Shown here one piece after another: positions 18,563 through 28,392 of a stretch of 39,460 nt of DNA. Positions within the stretch are counted from its first letter, which is position 1. Each line of letters begins with the position of its first letter. Origin of the DNA: CAZKUN01 sp964555935 (GTDB lineage: Bacteria > Armatimonadota > Zipacnadia > Zipacnadales > VGFC01); assembly GCA_964555935.1 (NCBI GenBank), contig CAZKUN010000064.1:1-39460 (forward strand), read 5' to 3'. The notes beneath the pieces were generated by a model. That model was not told the DNA's origin. It did not search any database and saw nothing but the letters and a program-made list of their open reading frames with translations. Made by a program: the position numbers and the translations under genes.

Positions 18563-19700
18563 CATCTATTGGCTTCCGAGGGCCGCTACGCCGCCTTGCG
18601 GGAGTACGACTTGAGCAATCCTCCCAGGAACTCTTCGACCTGCACTTCGTCGGAACCGATGACGCCGGCGGTCGACAAAGCCGTCGCCTCTTCCCCACCG
18701 CCACGCACGTCGTCAGGAATCCGGCTGTCGATGCCTTGGTGCGGCCGGTGCTCGTTGAAGAAGGTCCGCTACTGATCCAGAGCGCGCTGTAAGCTGCCAA
18801 GCCCGAACAGCACGAGATGGTTCAGACACTAGCGGCGTACTGATCGAACCCAACGCTCGGCGTGTGGATTCGCGTTCGGCGCTTGTAGAGGCGTGTTCAG
18901 CGTTCGTACGCCCGCACGGCCCAATACCGTGTCGAAGGCTTCGCTGAAGCATGAGTCGTTGTCGTGGAGGAAGAGCCGGGGCCTGATCTGCAGCTCATCG
19001 CATTCCCAGAGCACGTTGCGCACCTGCTGCTGCATCCACTCGTTGTACGGCGAGTAAGTCGCTCGGGCCAACAGCACCGTGCGCGTCCGCCGGTGGATGA
19101 CGAAGAAGACATACGCGGTCTAGAGCCCGGCGATGGTCCACACTTCTTGGGTGAAGAGGTCGGCGCAGAGCAACACATCTGCGTGGCGGGACAGGAATTC
19201 GCGCCAACTCAAGCCGCTCCGTTCTGGCGAGGGTGGGAGCCCGTTCCGTCGCAGGATATCAGCGACGCAGCTCTTCGAGATCTGGATCCCAAGCTTCTTC
19301 AACTCGGCGGAGATCCGTTTTTAGCCCCACCTCGCCACACGAGCCATTCCGCACGCCAGATCCTCAATCTGAGGCGCCATGCGTGGCCGACCTGGCTTCT
19401 GTTTCTGACGATCTGAGCAGTCCCACTTCTGCTTCTCGAGACGACGCTGCCAGGCCAGTATCGTCTCGGGTTGCACGATGCTCACGACCTGGCGCATCAG
19501 TTGCCGGTTCATCTCCAGAGCCGCGGCCACCAGCGAATGCCGGTCTTCGTCGGTGAAGGCGATCCGACGAGGGAGCTTCGATCGGAGGATACGGTTCTCG
19601 GTGCGCAGATAATCGTCTTCCTGAGTCACTTCGCGGCACAGAAGTCGGGCCACGAGCGCTACCAACGGGAAGTGCGAGCAGCCGAACGGCTCCCCGGATT
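18563..19700 (-). mobile_element. Decayed insertion sequence (rve-type transposase)
   Basis: The element consists essentially of one integrase-core transposase gene plus short flanks. The transposase-3'-side boundary is set near 18563, where similarity to a second partial copy at 39010 begins. The other boundary is placed just beyond the stop of the neighbouring gene at 19704 but is not certain. Terminal inverted repeats were not identified by eye. Confidence 0.65.
18586..19695 (-). pseudogene. Integrase-core (rve) transposase with four in-frame stops
   Basis: Read as a single frame from about 19695 to the stop at 18586, it gives an orderly DDE transposase of about 370 residues. The order is a leucine-rich N-terminal helix (YLRTENRILRSKLPR), a helix-turn-helix part (ETILAWQRRLEKQKWDCSD), SWREFLSRHADVLLCADLFT, then FLHDNDSCFSEAFDTVL, APNANPHAERWVRSVRR, FFNEHRPHQGIDSRIP and FLGGLLKSYSRKAA. 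Stops interrupt it at 19321-19323 (TAA), 19120-19122, 18829-18831 and 18769-18771 (all TAG), with no frameshift. TAG also ends normal genes here (for example at 6137 and 11998), so recoding is unlikely. The start codon is unclear. Confidence 0.85.
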
Positions 19701-19703
19701 GGT

Positions 19704-21044
19704 TTATGGCCCGGGCATGATGCGTTCCACGCCGCGTCCCTGCTCCAGCCACTCGATACACTCTTGCCAGGCGGCGACTTGGTCTGGCATGTAGTAAGCC
19801 CCGTTCTCGGTGGCATCCGGTCGATCGGTCCGGAAGTTGGCGCCGGCGTAGACCAGCATGAGCGACGCGCCGGCCTCGACATTGGCCTTGAAGGTATCGA
19901 TGATGGACTGGGGCGCCACTCCCTCGGGGTTGCCGTAGTGGCTCAGCTCCACCATCCCGCCCCACTTCTTGCCGTGCCGTAGCGCCGCGGTCTTGACGGC
20001 CTGGAACTGCGTTCCGGAGTAGTAGCCCGCAACCACGTAGTCGACGTGGGGCACGCCGGCGATCTTGTCGACGTCAAGCCCCAAGGCGGGATCGTAATAG
20101 TACTGTGGCGCGGAGACGGCACATCCCTGCCAGTCGCTCCGCTCGCCCCAGACGCCATAGGCGGCTGTCGTCACCGCATCGATCCACTCGGCGTAGACGT
20201 CGGCACGCCAGGCGTACCAGTGCTGCCATAGAGGGCTGTCGGGCCACTCGTTGTCGGCCTGCAGCCGATCGCCGTTGTCGGCGTTGAGCGGCACAGCGGG
20301 GAGGCCCATATTGGCGCCCGGGCCGGGCTCGACCGCCTCGGTTGTTACCGGGAACTTCGCCGTCGCGGCCTCCGGATAGCCCGCCGCCGCCAGGTAATGG
20401 CGGAAGGAGCCGGGCGCATCCGTGCTGCCCAGGGCTTGCTTGCTGTAGGTGGGACTCGTCCAGTAGGTGCTCATCCGGTTGGCGTGCGGGCTGTTGCCAC
20501 CGGGAGCCGCCATGACCTGCTCATCGCAGACGAGCATCTGGAACGGGCCAACGGCCTTGAACAGGGCCTTGGATCGAGTGGCAAAGGCGCCCCTCGCCGT
20601 CGCGGATCCGAAGTTCCAACGGGGGGTCTCAGCATCGATCTCGAAGGCTCCGGTCGCGGGGTTCAGCGTCTCCCCCAACCACTCGGCTTCGGCGTCGGCC
20701 GGTAGCAGGCGGCGCCACGAGAACACGAACACCGTACCGAGGCCATGTTCGATCAACTTCGCAGCCATCGCCCGGCAGTAGTCCAATTGCCCCTGGTTCT
20801 CGAGGAGCCGCGGCGTCCAGGGAGCCGGCGAGGCGTCCCAATCGGCGGAGAAGCCCTGGTCAGACAGGTCCGTCAGGGCCTGGTCGATGACCGCCTGGTC
20901 CAGCGCGGGCTGTCGGTAGTCGAGGGAGGTGCCGAGGATCTGTGTGATTACCGGCTCGTCGGCAGCGACCGCCGGCCGAACGGCGGCTGACAGGGCAAGC
21001 GTGGAGAGGAGGGCTACGGAGCTCATAACACGCGGCTCGAACAT
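19704..21044 (-). CDS. Exported protein of unknown function, probable TIM-barrel glycosidase-like fold
   Basis: Protein of 446 residues. The start at 21044 is supported by an AGGAGA ribosome site and a signal peptide (SSVALLSTLALSAAVRPAVA). Alternating beta and alpha patterns such as LDYCRAMAAKLIEHGLGTVF, FQMLVCDEQVMAAPGG, VPHVDYVVAGYYSG, KKWGGMVELSHYGN and ASLMLVYAGANF fit a TIM barrel of the kind seen in GH42-like or DUF4434-like proteins. No catalytic pair can be assigned and no named family is recognised with certainty. It follows the sialidase-like gene by 34 bases, so the two are probably co-transcribed. The insertion sequence begins at its 3' end but the C-terminus does not look cut. 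Confidence 0.7.
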   Translation of the reverse strand: MFEPRVMSSVALLSTLALSAAVRPAVAADEPVITQILGTSLDYRQPALDQAVIDQALTDLSDQGFSADWDASPAPWTPRLLENQGQLDYCRAMAAKLIEHGLGTVFVFSWRRLLPADAEAEWLGETLNPATGAFEIDAETPRWNFGSATARGAFATRSKALFKAVGPFQMLVCDEQVMAAPGGNSPHANRMSTYWTSPTYSKQALGSTDAPGSFRHYLAAAGYPEAATAKFPVTTEAVEPGPGANMGLPAVPLNADNGDRLQADNEWPDSPLWQHWYAWRADVYAEWIDAVTTAAYGVWGERSDWQGCAVSAPQYYYDPALGLDVDKIAGVPHVDYVVAGYYSGTQFQAVKTAALRHGKKWGGMVELSHYGNPEGVAPQSIIDTFKANVEAGASLMLVYAGANFRTDRPDATENGAYYMPDQVAAWQECIEWLEQGRGVERIMPGP

Positions 21045-21078
21045 GGCACATCTCCTTGTGGCTGTGGAGCTGTCGGCG

Positions 21079-22092
21079 TCACCGGCGACTCACCGACAGG
21101 CGGGCCAGGCGGATCATATTGAGCGGGCCCGGCCCGGGTTTGCCGCAGAACTGCGATTGGGAGAAGAAGACCATCAGCTCACCGTTCCGGGCTTCGCGGA
21201 TGGACGTGTAGCTGCACCCCATGCCCCGGTAGAGGGTCAGCGGCTCCGTCCATTCTTCACCGGTACCGTCGGCCGAGAACCGCAGGTCCACGTTCGGCCT
21301 GCCGTAGCTGAGCACGAGGACGCCACTCTTCATCAGCAGGAGGTCGGGATCGACGCCATGGTCGGCCACGACTTGGGGCTCATCCCAAGTGCGACCTTCG
21401 TCGGTCGATCGGGCCAGGTGTAGTGGACCCCCGACGCGCATGGCGCACAGCAGGTCGCCGTTCGCGAGCCGGACTACCACGGGCTCGCAGAAGCCCTCGA
21501 CGCCGATCTCCTCCGAGTGCGCAATGACCGAGAGGAACCGCCAGTTGCGGCCGCCGTCATCGGTTCGGATCAGAGCCGAGGTGTACTTCGAGTGCCCCTC
21601 TTGGGTCCCGTAGATTGTGGCCAGCAGACCACCATCGGGCATCTCGACCAGGCTTCGGTGGAAGTGCGGCTTCATGCGGAACGGCAGCGTCACGAAGCCG
21701 GGCACCGTCTCCCCCGATGCGCGGCCTCCATTGGCGAAGTACAGTGTACTGACGGGGTATGCGCCATCGTCGTTGGGTTCAGGCCCCCAGCAAGAGAGGT
21801 GTGCCGCACGCCCATCGGCCAGCAGCGTGCCCATCCCGCCGACGACCGGTCCCTCGGCTGGCCGCCAGGTCTCGCCATCGTCTTCGGAGACGTGGGTCTG
21901 ACCGCGCTCCGTGACCGTGTGCTGTCCGATTGAAGAGCCCAGCGCGAGGAAATCGCCGGGACCTCGAAAGGCCCAGGGGAAGTTCACGTCCTCTTCGCTC
22001 TCCAGGACGGTGACGGTTCGCGTGACGTCGACTTGTATAGGTGGCTGCGCGTGCGCACATCCCACGGCCATGAGACCTGCAAGGGGGAACAT
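21079..22092 (-). CDS. Exported sialidase-like Asp-box beta-propeller protein
   Basis: Protein of 337 residues from the start at 22092, chosen because it gives a short signal sequence (MFPLAGLMAVGCAHA) after a GGAG ribosome site. It could be cut at AHA or, less likely, lipidated at the Cys. Three Asp-box motifs (SEDDGETW, TDDGGRNW, STDEGRTW) and blades such as DGGLLATIYGTQEGHSKYTS and RLANGDLLCAMRVGG match the six-bladed sialidase/neuraminidase-like propeller (GH33-like superfamily). Many proteins of this group in planctomycetes are called exo-alpha-sialidase without proof. The arginine triad could not be verified. The gene is divergent from the GH20-like gene. Confidence 0.8.
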   Translation of the reverse strand: MFPLAGLMAVGCAHAQPPIQVDVTRTVTVLESEEDVNFPWAFRGPGDFLALGSSIGQHTVTERGQTHVSEDDGETWRPAEGPVVGGMGTLLADGRAAHLSCWGPEPNDDGAYPVSTLYFANGGRASGETVPGFVTLPFRMKPHFHRSLVEMPDGGLLATIYGTQEGHSKYTSALIRTDDGGRNWRFLSVIAHSEEIGVEGFCEPVVVRLANGDLLCAMRVGGPLHLARSTDEGRTWDEPQVVADHGVDPDLLLMKSGVLVLSYGRPNVDLRFSADGTGEEWTEPLTLYRGMGCSYTSIREARNGELMVFFSQSQFCGKPGPGPLNMIRLARLSVSRR

Positions 22093-22678
22093 CCGTATCG
22101 CTCCGTTCTGATCGAGGCTTGGCTGCCCGGCGCTAACTTCGAGGGCGCGGAGGCGTAATCCTCGTTGCCACGGGAATCGTCGGGCCCGGTTCGGTCCCCG
22201 CCGACTCGCTGTGGCCCACACAGACTCCATCCACCCCGGACCCTCTGAGTTCTGGCTGCGCAGCGCCAGGCTTGAGTGGCCGACAGGAACGGCACGCAGA
22301 ACGTATGCCGCGCCCCCTATCCAGCAGCCCCCCACCACCGACCCGTGTCAGCTCCTGCCCCCGAGCACAGGACCCGGTGACTGCCCTGTACGCGAACAGA
22401 TCCCCCGTGCACCCGTGGCTGATTCGATCTTCTTCCTCCATCGCTGGCATCCCGAGGGGGAACCAACGACGTATCCCGGGTTCTCCTGAGCAGTGAGGAC
22501 GAAGCCGCCGCGCCACAGCCGGCACAACCAACGCCCCTCGTCGTTGTCTACCGGGAAGACCACGGCGAACGCCGTGCTCGGCACCACTGGCCGCAGCCCC
22601 TCCGCCGACGCGCGTGCAGGCTCCCGACGCCCAACTGCCGAAGGACCGCAGCAGATTGCCATGCAACAGGAGAATGCA
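22093..22678. other. Divergent intergenic region with repeat B
   Basis: This 586-base spacer between the sialidase-like (-) and GH20-like (+) genes should hold promoters for both. About 190 bases of it are repeat B locus 1. A CAGGAG ribosome site lies at 22667-22672. The rest has no recognised content. Confidence 0.55.
22321..22512 (+). repeat. Dispersed repeat family B, locus 1
   Basis: The order here is module Y (22321-22385) and then module X (22386-22512). Module Y shares 24 identical bases (22332-22355) with loci 2 and 3. Module X shares GATTCGATC-like, GGGGGAACCAACGACGTAT and CCTGAGCAGTG blocks with the others. Confidence 0.8.
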
Positions 22679-25600
22679 ATGACCTGCTGGACCGGCCTGA
22701 TGGCCCTCGTCTGCACTGCCGTCCCCGCCAGAGCTGCCATTGATTCCATCGTTCCGCTGCCCAAGGAGATCAGGGCCGTCGGCGACCCCATTCCACTCGA
22801 CGGCTTCCGCATCGTCGCCGACTCGGATGAGCGCTCGCGGATCGGCGCCGGTGAGATCAACCAGCGCATCGAGTCGCTCGGCGGACAGGCTCTTCCGATC
22901 CTCGATCTCGGGGCCGAACTGCTGGCGGGCAACCTCATCGTGATCGCTCCGTGCGAGTCCGTGTCTCCTGCAATCGGGCAGCTACCTCGCCAAGTGACAC
23001 CCGACAGCCCTGGCCCGCAAGGCTACGTCATCCAGCCCGTTGCCGGTGACGACGGCCTGCGCCTGTTCCTGGTTGGTAGCGATACCCTTGGCACTCTCTA
23101 CGCCGCTGTCACGTGTCGCCAGCTCATCATCCAGCGCGACGGAGCCCTGCTGCTCCAGCCGGCCGCGGTCCGCGACTGGCCTGATTACAAGCATCGCGAA
23201 CAAGGCATGGCGTTCGCGGAGCCGCTGCGCGGGAGTTGGTACTCCATCCTGTCAGCCGAGAAGGACGGCGACCCGGAGGGGGCGCGCGCGCTGGCCGCGG
23301 ATTTCATCGCGGTGCAGAAGCGCTTCTTCGACTGGATGCTCCGGGCCAAGATCAATCTCGCCTGGATGTCCACCAGCATCAAGCCGGGCGATGCGCCCGA
23401 CAACACCACCGTGGTGCGGGCGGCGCTGAAGGAGATACACGAGTACGGACTGGCCAGGGGTATCGAATCGATGGCCGGAGACACGACAGCCATCGGGGCT
23501 GGTCCTCGCGACGACGATAATCCCGACTTCAAGGACGTCGTCTACCACCGCTCTCACAAGCGTTACTTCTGCTGGTCCCGGCTCGAATACCACCAACGCC
23601 GGGCAGAGCGGGCGGCGGCCTGGCTGGCCGACAGCGGCTATACGGGCTACTACCTCCACGCCACCGACGGCGGAGGCTGGCAGAACCCCGCGCTCTGGAA
23701 CGACCGCTGCTCCTTGTGCCGCGAGACCTACGGGGACGACCACGCGAAGGCGGACGCCACCGTCTTTGGCATCTACTATCGCGAGATCAAGAAGCGCGTT
23801 CCAGCCCTCAAGTTCGTAGCAGTGGTCTACCCCTACACCGGCCGATACTTGGACGCTGACTATGTCTACGAGGCCGCCGCCGGCGCCATGGGAGAAGGAG
23901 AGCCGGCTCGGAAAGTCGCGCAAGACACCGTCCGGGATCTGACCGGCTTCATCGAGCGTCTCGACGCGCTGCTTCCGCCCGACATCTTCGTATGTATCCG
24001 CGAGAGCGAGCGCCGCCATCTCGACCTGGCCCGCGCCGCCTGGAGGAAGCGCCCCTTCCAGCTCTACTACGAGTACGCGTATTGGAAGGGATGGCGGCCG
24101 TACTTCATCACGACCCCACTGTGGGCGAAGTCGATGCGCTACGGATCCCACGATGACATCATCTTCGGCCCGCAAGGCGCGTGGACGGAGATGACGCAGC
24201 TCCTGGGTGCCGAGTGCGCGTGGAATGTGGACCGGCCAGGGTCGCGCGACTTCGACGCGCGGGCATGGAGAGAGATAGGGACGAAGCAGGCCTCGCCGCC
24301 GGAGCGGGCATCCTTCGCTCTGCGCGCCTGTCGCTTCTGGTTCGGGGAGGAGGCGGGGCCGCTCTTCGCGCCAGCCTTCGCGGAGAACATCAGCCACACG
24401 TTCATCGCCTTCCCCGACGAGGTCATGCGGCTGACGTCCATCGATGACCCGGTGAAGGCGATGTCCGAACAGGCCGAGGCCGCCTCCCGCGCCGCGGCCT
24501 CGTTGGACCAACTGTGGGAGCTTCAAGAACGGTCCGGAGTCCTGACCGACGACGCGCTCGGCTACTTCCTCAACTTCTACCTGATGACGCACGGGTCGCG
24601 CATCATCGCCGGTCACCGGGTCCGCGTTCTGGCGGCGCAGAGGGCCACCCGGGACGGCGACCGGCTGGCTGTCGAGCGACACCTTTCCGAGGCCCGGACG
24701 GCCTTGGATGACGCCGAGACGGAGTGGGCGGCGATTCAGAATCGCATCCCGCGCGGGCAGCTCCTGCACTCCCACTTCCGCAAGACAGTGGGCTACGGAT
24801 ACCTCGCCTCGGTTGACGTGTCCGAGCTGCGCGAGGAGGTAGATGATCTGTGGCAGCGCAGGGAGGCGCTCATCGCGGCCCACACCATCCCCGCCTGGTT
24901 TGAGCGTGGATGCCGCAGCCGGGAGATCGGGGCCGAGCCGACCGAGAGGCCCATCGCCGTGGACGGCCGCCTCGATGAGCCCGCGTGGGACGCCGCGCCC
25001 CTCGTCGAGCATTTCGTCGACCACCGCGTCCTGCGGTTGGAGTCGCTGGAGACGCGCGCCCGCCTCGCCTACGACGATGACGCCCTGTACGTGGCCTTCG
25101 AGTGCTTCGATCCCGACCCCGCCGACATCCCAACGGTGTTCCGCGGGCGCGATGAGCACGTGCTGTGCGACAGCGTGGAGGTCCTCATCGCCGCCGACGC
25201 CGAGTCCAATGAGTTCACCCACTGGATCATCGATTCGCAAGGGACCGTGTTTGACGCCCGTTCCGCCCGCGTCGCCGACGGCATGGTGAGGTATGCTATC
25301 GACTGGAACGGATCGGCCCGGGTGAAGGCGGTCCGTGGCGACGATCGCTGGACGGTCGAGATGGCCATGCCCGCCGGCGATCTTGGGCTCGCCCTGAAGG
25401 CGGGCGGGGCGTGTCGCGTCCAGCTTTGCCGGAACATCGTCCACACTCGGCCCCAGGGCGAGGAGGAGCAGAACGCCATCGTCTTCCTCGAGGGCAGCGG
25501 CTTCCGAACGGTCGAGAAATTCGCGCAGCTACGCTTCTTGTCGCCGGACGAGCGGTCACCCGCTCAACAGATTGGCCTCGTCCTTCGGCCGCTCGAGTTC

Positions 25601-26608
25601 GCGCACGAGACCACCGGCGAGGGCGCCGGAACACGCATCGGCGGCGATCTCCGCATCGAGACCGACCGCAACCTCCACGACGTCCGCGTGACCGCGCGGT
25701 GCACTGACGGCGTCGAGCCGCTCGGCGAGACCGAATTGGGACAAGCGCCGCTGGTTGAGCTAATGTGGCGTCCGAAAGAGCCCTTCTCGGTCCTGCTCCC
25801 CACCGAAGTTCCCGGCGTTGTCTGCACCTTCACCGTAAGCAGCGCCGAGGGCACGTGGACCTTCGTTCGCCGTTTTGGGAGCCCCCGACGGGCGAGCGTT
25901 CCGGAGGGCCTGCACGGGCAGGGGATTGACGGGCCGGGGCTGAGCGGGCCAGCCTTCTTCAGCTCGACCGATCCGAAGACGATCCAGCTTCCAGAGGGCA
26001 CGATCGAGTTCTGGGTCAGGCCCCGTTGGGATGTCATCCCGCGCCCATCCGGGCCGGGCGGTTCTCTCGAGCATGTATTCCTCAACATGGGGCCGATCCG
26101 TCCCGACTACCCCTACCTGTCCAATCGCGATTCCCTGACGATTTCCCACTCGGCTGATGGGTTTCTCTCGTGCATCATCTCGAACTCGGAGTACGAGCCC
26201 CGCACCGTGCAGGCCAGCATCCGCGACTGGCGCGAGGGCCAATGGCATCACGTGGCCCTCCAGTGGAGGCTGGACGACGGGGGGAGGACCTCGATGGCCC
26301 TGTTCATCGACGGGAAGCTCGCCTCCGACCGATGCATGGGGAGCGCGAGGAGCCCAATCACGCAGCCGTTCCAGGCCAAGCAGCTTCCGCTGCCGATCCA
26401 GATCGGCTCCATGAACACCGGCTTCCGACCGGCCGACGCCGACATTGATGAGCTTCGGATCAGCTCGGTGCGACGCTACTCAGACCCCTTTACCCCGCCG
26501 AAGCGCGCCGGTCCGGATGCGGAGACTCTGGCCCTGTTCCACTTCGACAATAACCTCGACGCGACGGCCGCTGAGGGCCTTTCCGCGACGCCGGGACCCG
26601 CGCAGTGA
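22679..26608 (+). CDS. Exported GH20-like multidomain protein with CBM9-like and LamG-like modules
   Basis: Protein of 1309 residues from 22679 (CAGGAG just upstream; an in-frame ATG at 22661 is less well placed). After a signal peptide, DSIVPLPKEIRAVGDPIPLD begins a GH20 N-terminal (Glyco_hydro_20b) domain up to about 165. A TIM-barrel-like region follows (DWPDYKHREQGMAF; HATDGGGWQNPALWNDRCSL; AVVYPYTGRYLDADYVYEAA). The canonical GH20 D-E pair is not evident, so activity on hexosaminides is only inferred. From about 760, DGRLDEPAWDAAPLVEHF opens a CBM9/DOMON-like binding domain. From about 1095, LPEGTIEFWVRPRWD to DELRISSVRRYSDPF is a concanavalin/LamG-like domain. It heads a plus-strand series of glycan-active genes. 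Confidence 0.85.
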   Translation: MTCWTGLMALVCTAVPARAAIDSIVPLPKEIRAVGDPIPLDGFRIVADSDERSRIGAGEINQRIESLGGQALPILDLGAELLAGNLIVIAPCESVSPAIGQLPRQVTPDSPGPQGYVIQPVAGDDGLRLFLVGSDTLGTLYAAVTCRQLIIQRDGALLLQPAAVRDWPDYKHREQGMAFAEPLRGSWYSILSAEKDGDPEGARALAADFIAVQKRFFDWMLRAKINLAWMSTSIKPGDAPDNTTVVRAALKEIHEYGLARGIESMAGDTTAIGAGPRDDDNPDFKDVVYHRSHKRYFCWSRLEYHQRRAERAAAWLADSGYTGYYLHATDGGGWQNPALWNDRCSLCRETYGDDHAKADATVFGIYYREIKKRVPALKFVAVVYPYTGRYLDADYVYEAAAGAMGEGEPARKVAQDTVRDLTGFIERLDALLPPDIFVCIRESERRHLDLARAAWRKRPFQLYYEYAYWKGWRPYFITTPLWAKSMRYGSHDDIIFGPQGAWTEMTQLLGAECAWNVDRPGSRDFDARAWREIGTKQASPPERASFALRACRFWFGEEAGPLFAPAFAENISHTFIAFPDEVMRLTSIDDPVKAMSEQAEAASRAAASLDQLWELQERSGVLTDDALGYFLNFYLMTHGSRIIAGHRVRVLAAQRATRDGDRLAVERHLSEARTALDDAETEWAAIQNRIPRGQLLHSHFRKTVGYGYLASVDVSELREEVDDLWQRREALIAAHTIPAWFERGCRSREIGAEPTERPIAVDGRLDEPAWDAAPLVEHFVDHRVLRLESLETRARLAYDDDALYVAFECFDPDPADIPTVFRGRDEHVLCDSVEVLIAADAESNEFTHWIIDSQGTVFDARSARVADGMVRYAIDWNGSARVKAVRGDDRWTVEMAMPAGDLGLALKAGGACRVQLCRNIVHTRPQGEEEQNAIVFLEGSGFRTVEKFAQLRFLSPDERSPAQQIGLVLRPLEFAHETTGEGAGTRIGGDLRIETDRNLHDVRVTARCTDGVEPLGETELGQAPLVELMWRPKEPFSVLLPTEVPGVVCTFTVSSAEGTWTFVRRFGSPRRASVPEGLHGQGIDGPGLSGPAFFSSTDPKTIQLPEGTIEFWVRPRWDVIPRPSGPGGSLEHVFLNMGPIRPDYPYLSNRDSLTISHSADGFLSCIISNSEYEPRTVQASIRDWREGQWHHVALQWRLDDGGRTSMALFIDGKLASDRCMGSARSPITQPFQAKQLPLPIQIGSMNTGFRPADADIDELRISSVRRYSDPFTPPKRAGPDAETLALFHFDNNLDATAAEGLSATPGPAQ

Positions 26609-26654
26609 GGGTTGTCGCTGACCGCCATTGCGCCAACGGAGGGATTGCGCCGCC

Positions 26655-28297
26655 ATGCAGGTACGACCTCTGCCGCCGAACGAGAAGACCGGTGCCCGTG
26701 TGAGGGTCGCGATCGGCTTGATCCTCGCAGCCTGGATCGTCTGTCCATCGTGTGTCGCGCAGGGCCCAGTCCTGTATACACGCGGCATCATGCACGACAT
26801 CACGCCGGAGGATGCGCCGCAGCCCGGCGAGGACATCGCTGCGATCGAGATGATCGCCTGCCGGGGAGAGTCCGAGCCCTTCTCGCTGGGAGTCTACGCC
26901 ACGGCGGACGGAGCCTGGACGATCGAGGTGTCCGACCTCGAACTGAGGGCAGACCCGGCGGAGACGATCGCCGCATCGGCTGTCGAGGTCTCCCTCCTGT
27001 CCTTTGGCGAGACGCCGGGGCACCTCGGCAAGGGCGCCCGCACCACCGATTGGGTTCTGGACGTCGGCGCTCGGAGCTTGCACGTCGCGGGCGGGCAAAC
27101 ACGGCGACTCTGGCTCACCGTGCACGTGCCGAACGACGCCGCGCCGGGCTTGTACGAGGGGAGCTTCGCCCTGAAAGAAGGGGAGGGGAACGGCACGGTG
27201 ACGGTCCCGTTGCGGGTCGATGTCCTCCCCGTCAACCTCGAGCCCGTGCCGGACGTTCAGTTCGCTCTGCTGTGGACGGTCGCGTTCGGCCAGTACCACG
27301 ATGAGATGACACGCGCGCAGCGCCGGCCGGCCGCACTCGACCTCTATCGGGAACTCAGACAACACGGCATGACGTGCATAGCGCCGAAGTGCTCCGACTG
27401 GCCGTACAAGTCCGGGCAGTTCGAGGGTCTGCAGGCCTGCATCGAGGCCGCGATGCAAGCGGGACTCGAAGGACCGGTCGTCTGGCACATGGCGTCGCTG
27501 ATCAACGGAGTGAAGGGATGCCGCCAATTCGCCCACTACGATGGCAAGTGCGACAACTGGAGCGAAGCGCGCGACCTTGCCCATCTCACCGACATCGTCA
27601 CCGACGTGCGCCGGCAAGGCGAGGCAAACGGGTGGCCGGAGGTGGTCTTCTGCCCCGCCGACGAGCCGGGCACACAGACCGACGACCTCGCCATTCGGGC
27701 ACTCAGGTTGGGCACCATCCTGCCCAAGGGTCTGCGCATGATCCACGACCTCGGCGCCCGCGGCGCCACCACGATGACCGAGCCGGTGGACGACAAGCAC
27801 AACCGGCAATGGGTGCAAGAACCCGATGAACTCCGCCGGCAGTGGGATATGTCGCGGCCTGACTGCCAGGTCCGCATCTACGGGTACGGATATCCGCAGG
27901 GCACGACCGGCCTGGCCTTCGAGAAGGCCGACTGCGCGAGGCGCGGTCACGAGATGTGGTTCTACCACAATCCATCGGTGATGGAAGGTGACCGTCACCA
28001 GGCACGCATGTTTTTCGGCATGTGGGGCTGGCTGGTTGGCGCTGACGGTCTCACCGCATGGACGTACCCCGGCGGGAGGACGGGATTGATGATGCCAAGT
28101 ACCTTGCGATCCTGGCCCGGCTGATCGAGGAGAAGAAGGGCTCGGCGACCGACCTCAGGGAAGCGCAGGCGTTCCTAGACGAGTTGCGCACATCCATCGA
28201 ACTCGACGAGGATGGTTACCTCGTTGACTGGCAGTCGGTGGACTTCGCCGCGTTCAAGCGGCGAACGGCGGAGCTGATTCGGAAGCTGGCCCAGTAA
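26655..28297 (+). pseudogene. DUF4091-type exported protein with a frameshift near the C-terminus
   Basis: The start at 26655 follows GGAGGG and gives a signal peptide (VAIGLILAAWIVCPSCVA). Residues of about 25-190 form a beta-sandwich (CRGESEPFSLGVYATADGAW). A TIM-barrel part contains VVFCPADEPGTQTDDLA, MWFYHNPSVMEGDRHQ and FFGMWGWLVGADGLTAWTYP, typical of DUF4091 proteins found near glycan-degrading genes. After WTYPGG this frame loses sense and stops at 28124. Another frame continues with EDGIDDAKYLAILARLIEEK and ends at 28297, which is the normal family C-terminus. The switch lies within about 28060-28085; total length is one base short of a multiple of three. Relatives usually have more residues between the two halves, so a small deletion is possible. 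The reaction is unknown. Confidence 0.8.
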
Positions 28298-28392
28298 TCG
28301 TGAACCGTTTGATCCAACGCTCGCGTCGCCGGGCGACTAGCGCTCCGAGGCGCGGCACGGGAGCCCATCAGGACGCACCAAGGAGGGCGGCT

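Noticed and set aside
18586..19695. Programmed stop-codon readthrough or TAG recoding in the transposase
   Set aside because: TAG terminates other intact genes in the window (6137, 11998), one of the four stops is TAA, and decay explains all of them.
23252..25444. Minus-strand open frame of 730 codons inside the GH20-like gene
   Set aside because: Antisense to GH20-like and CBM9-like coding sequence; composition is that of a shadow frame.
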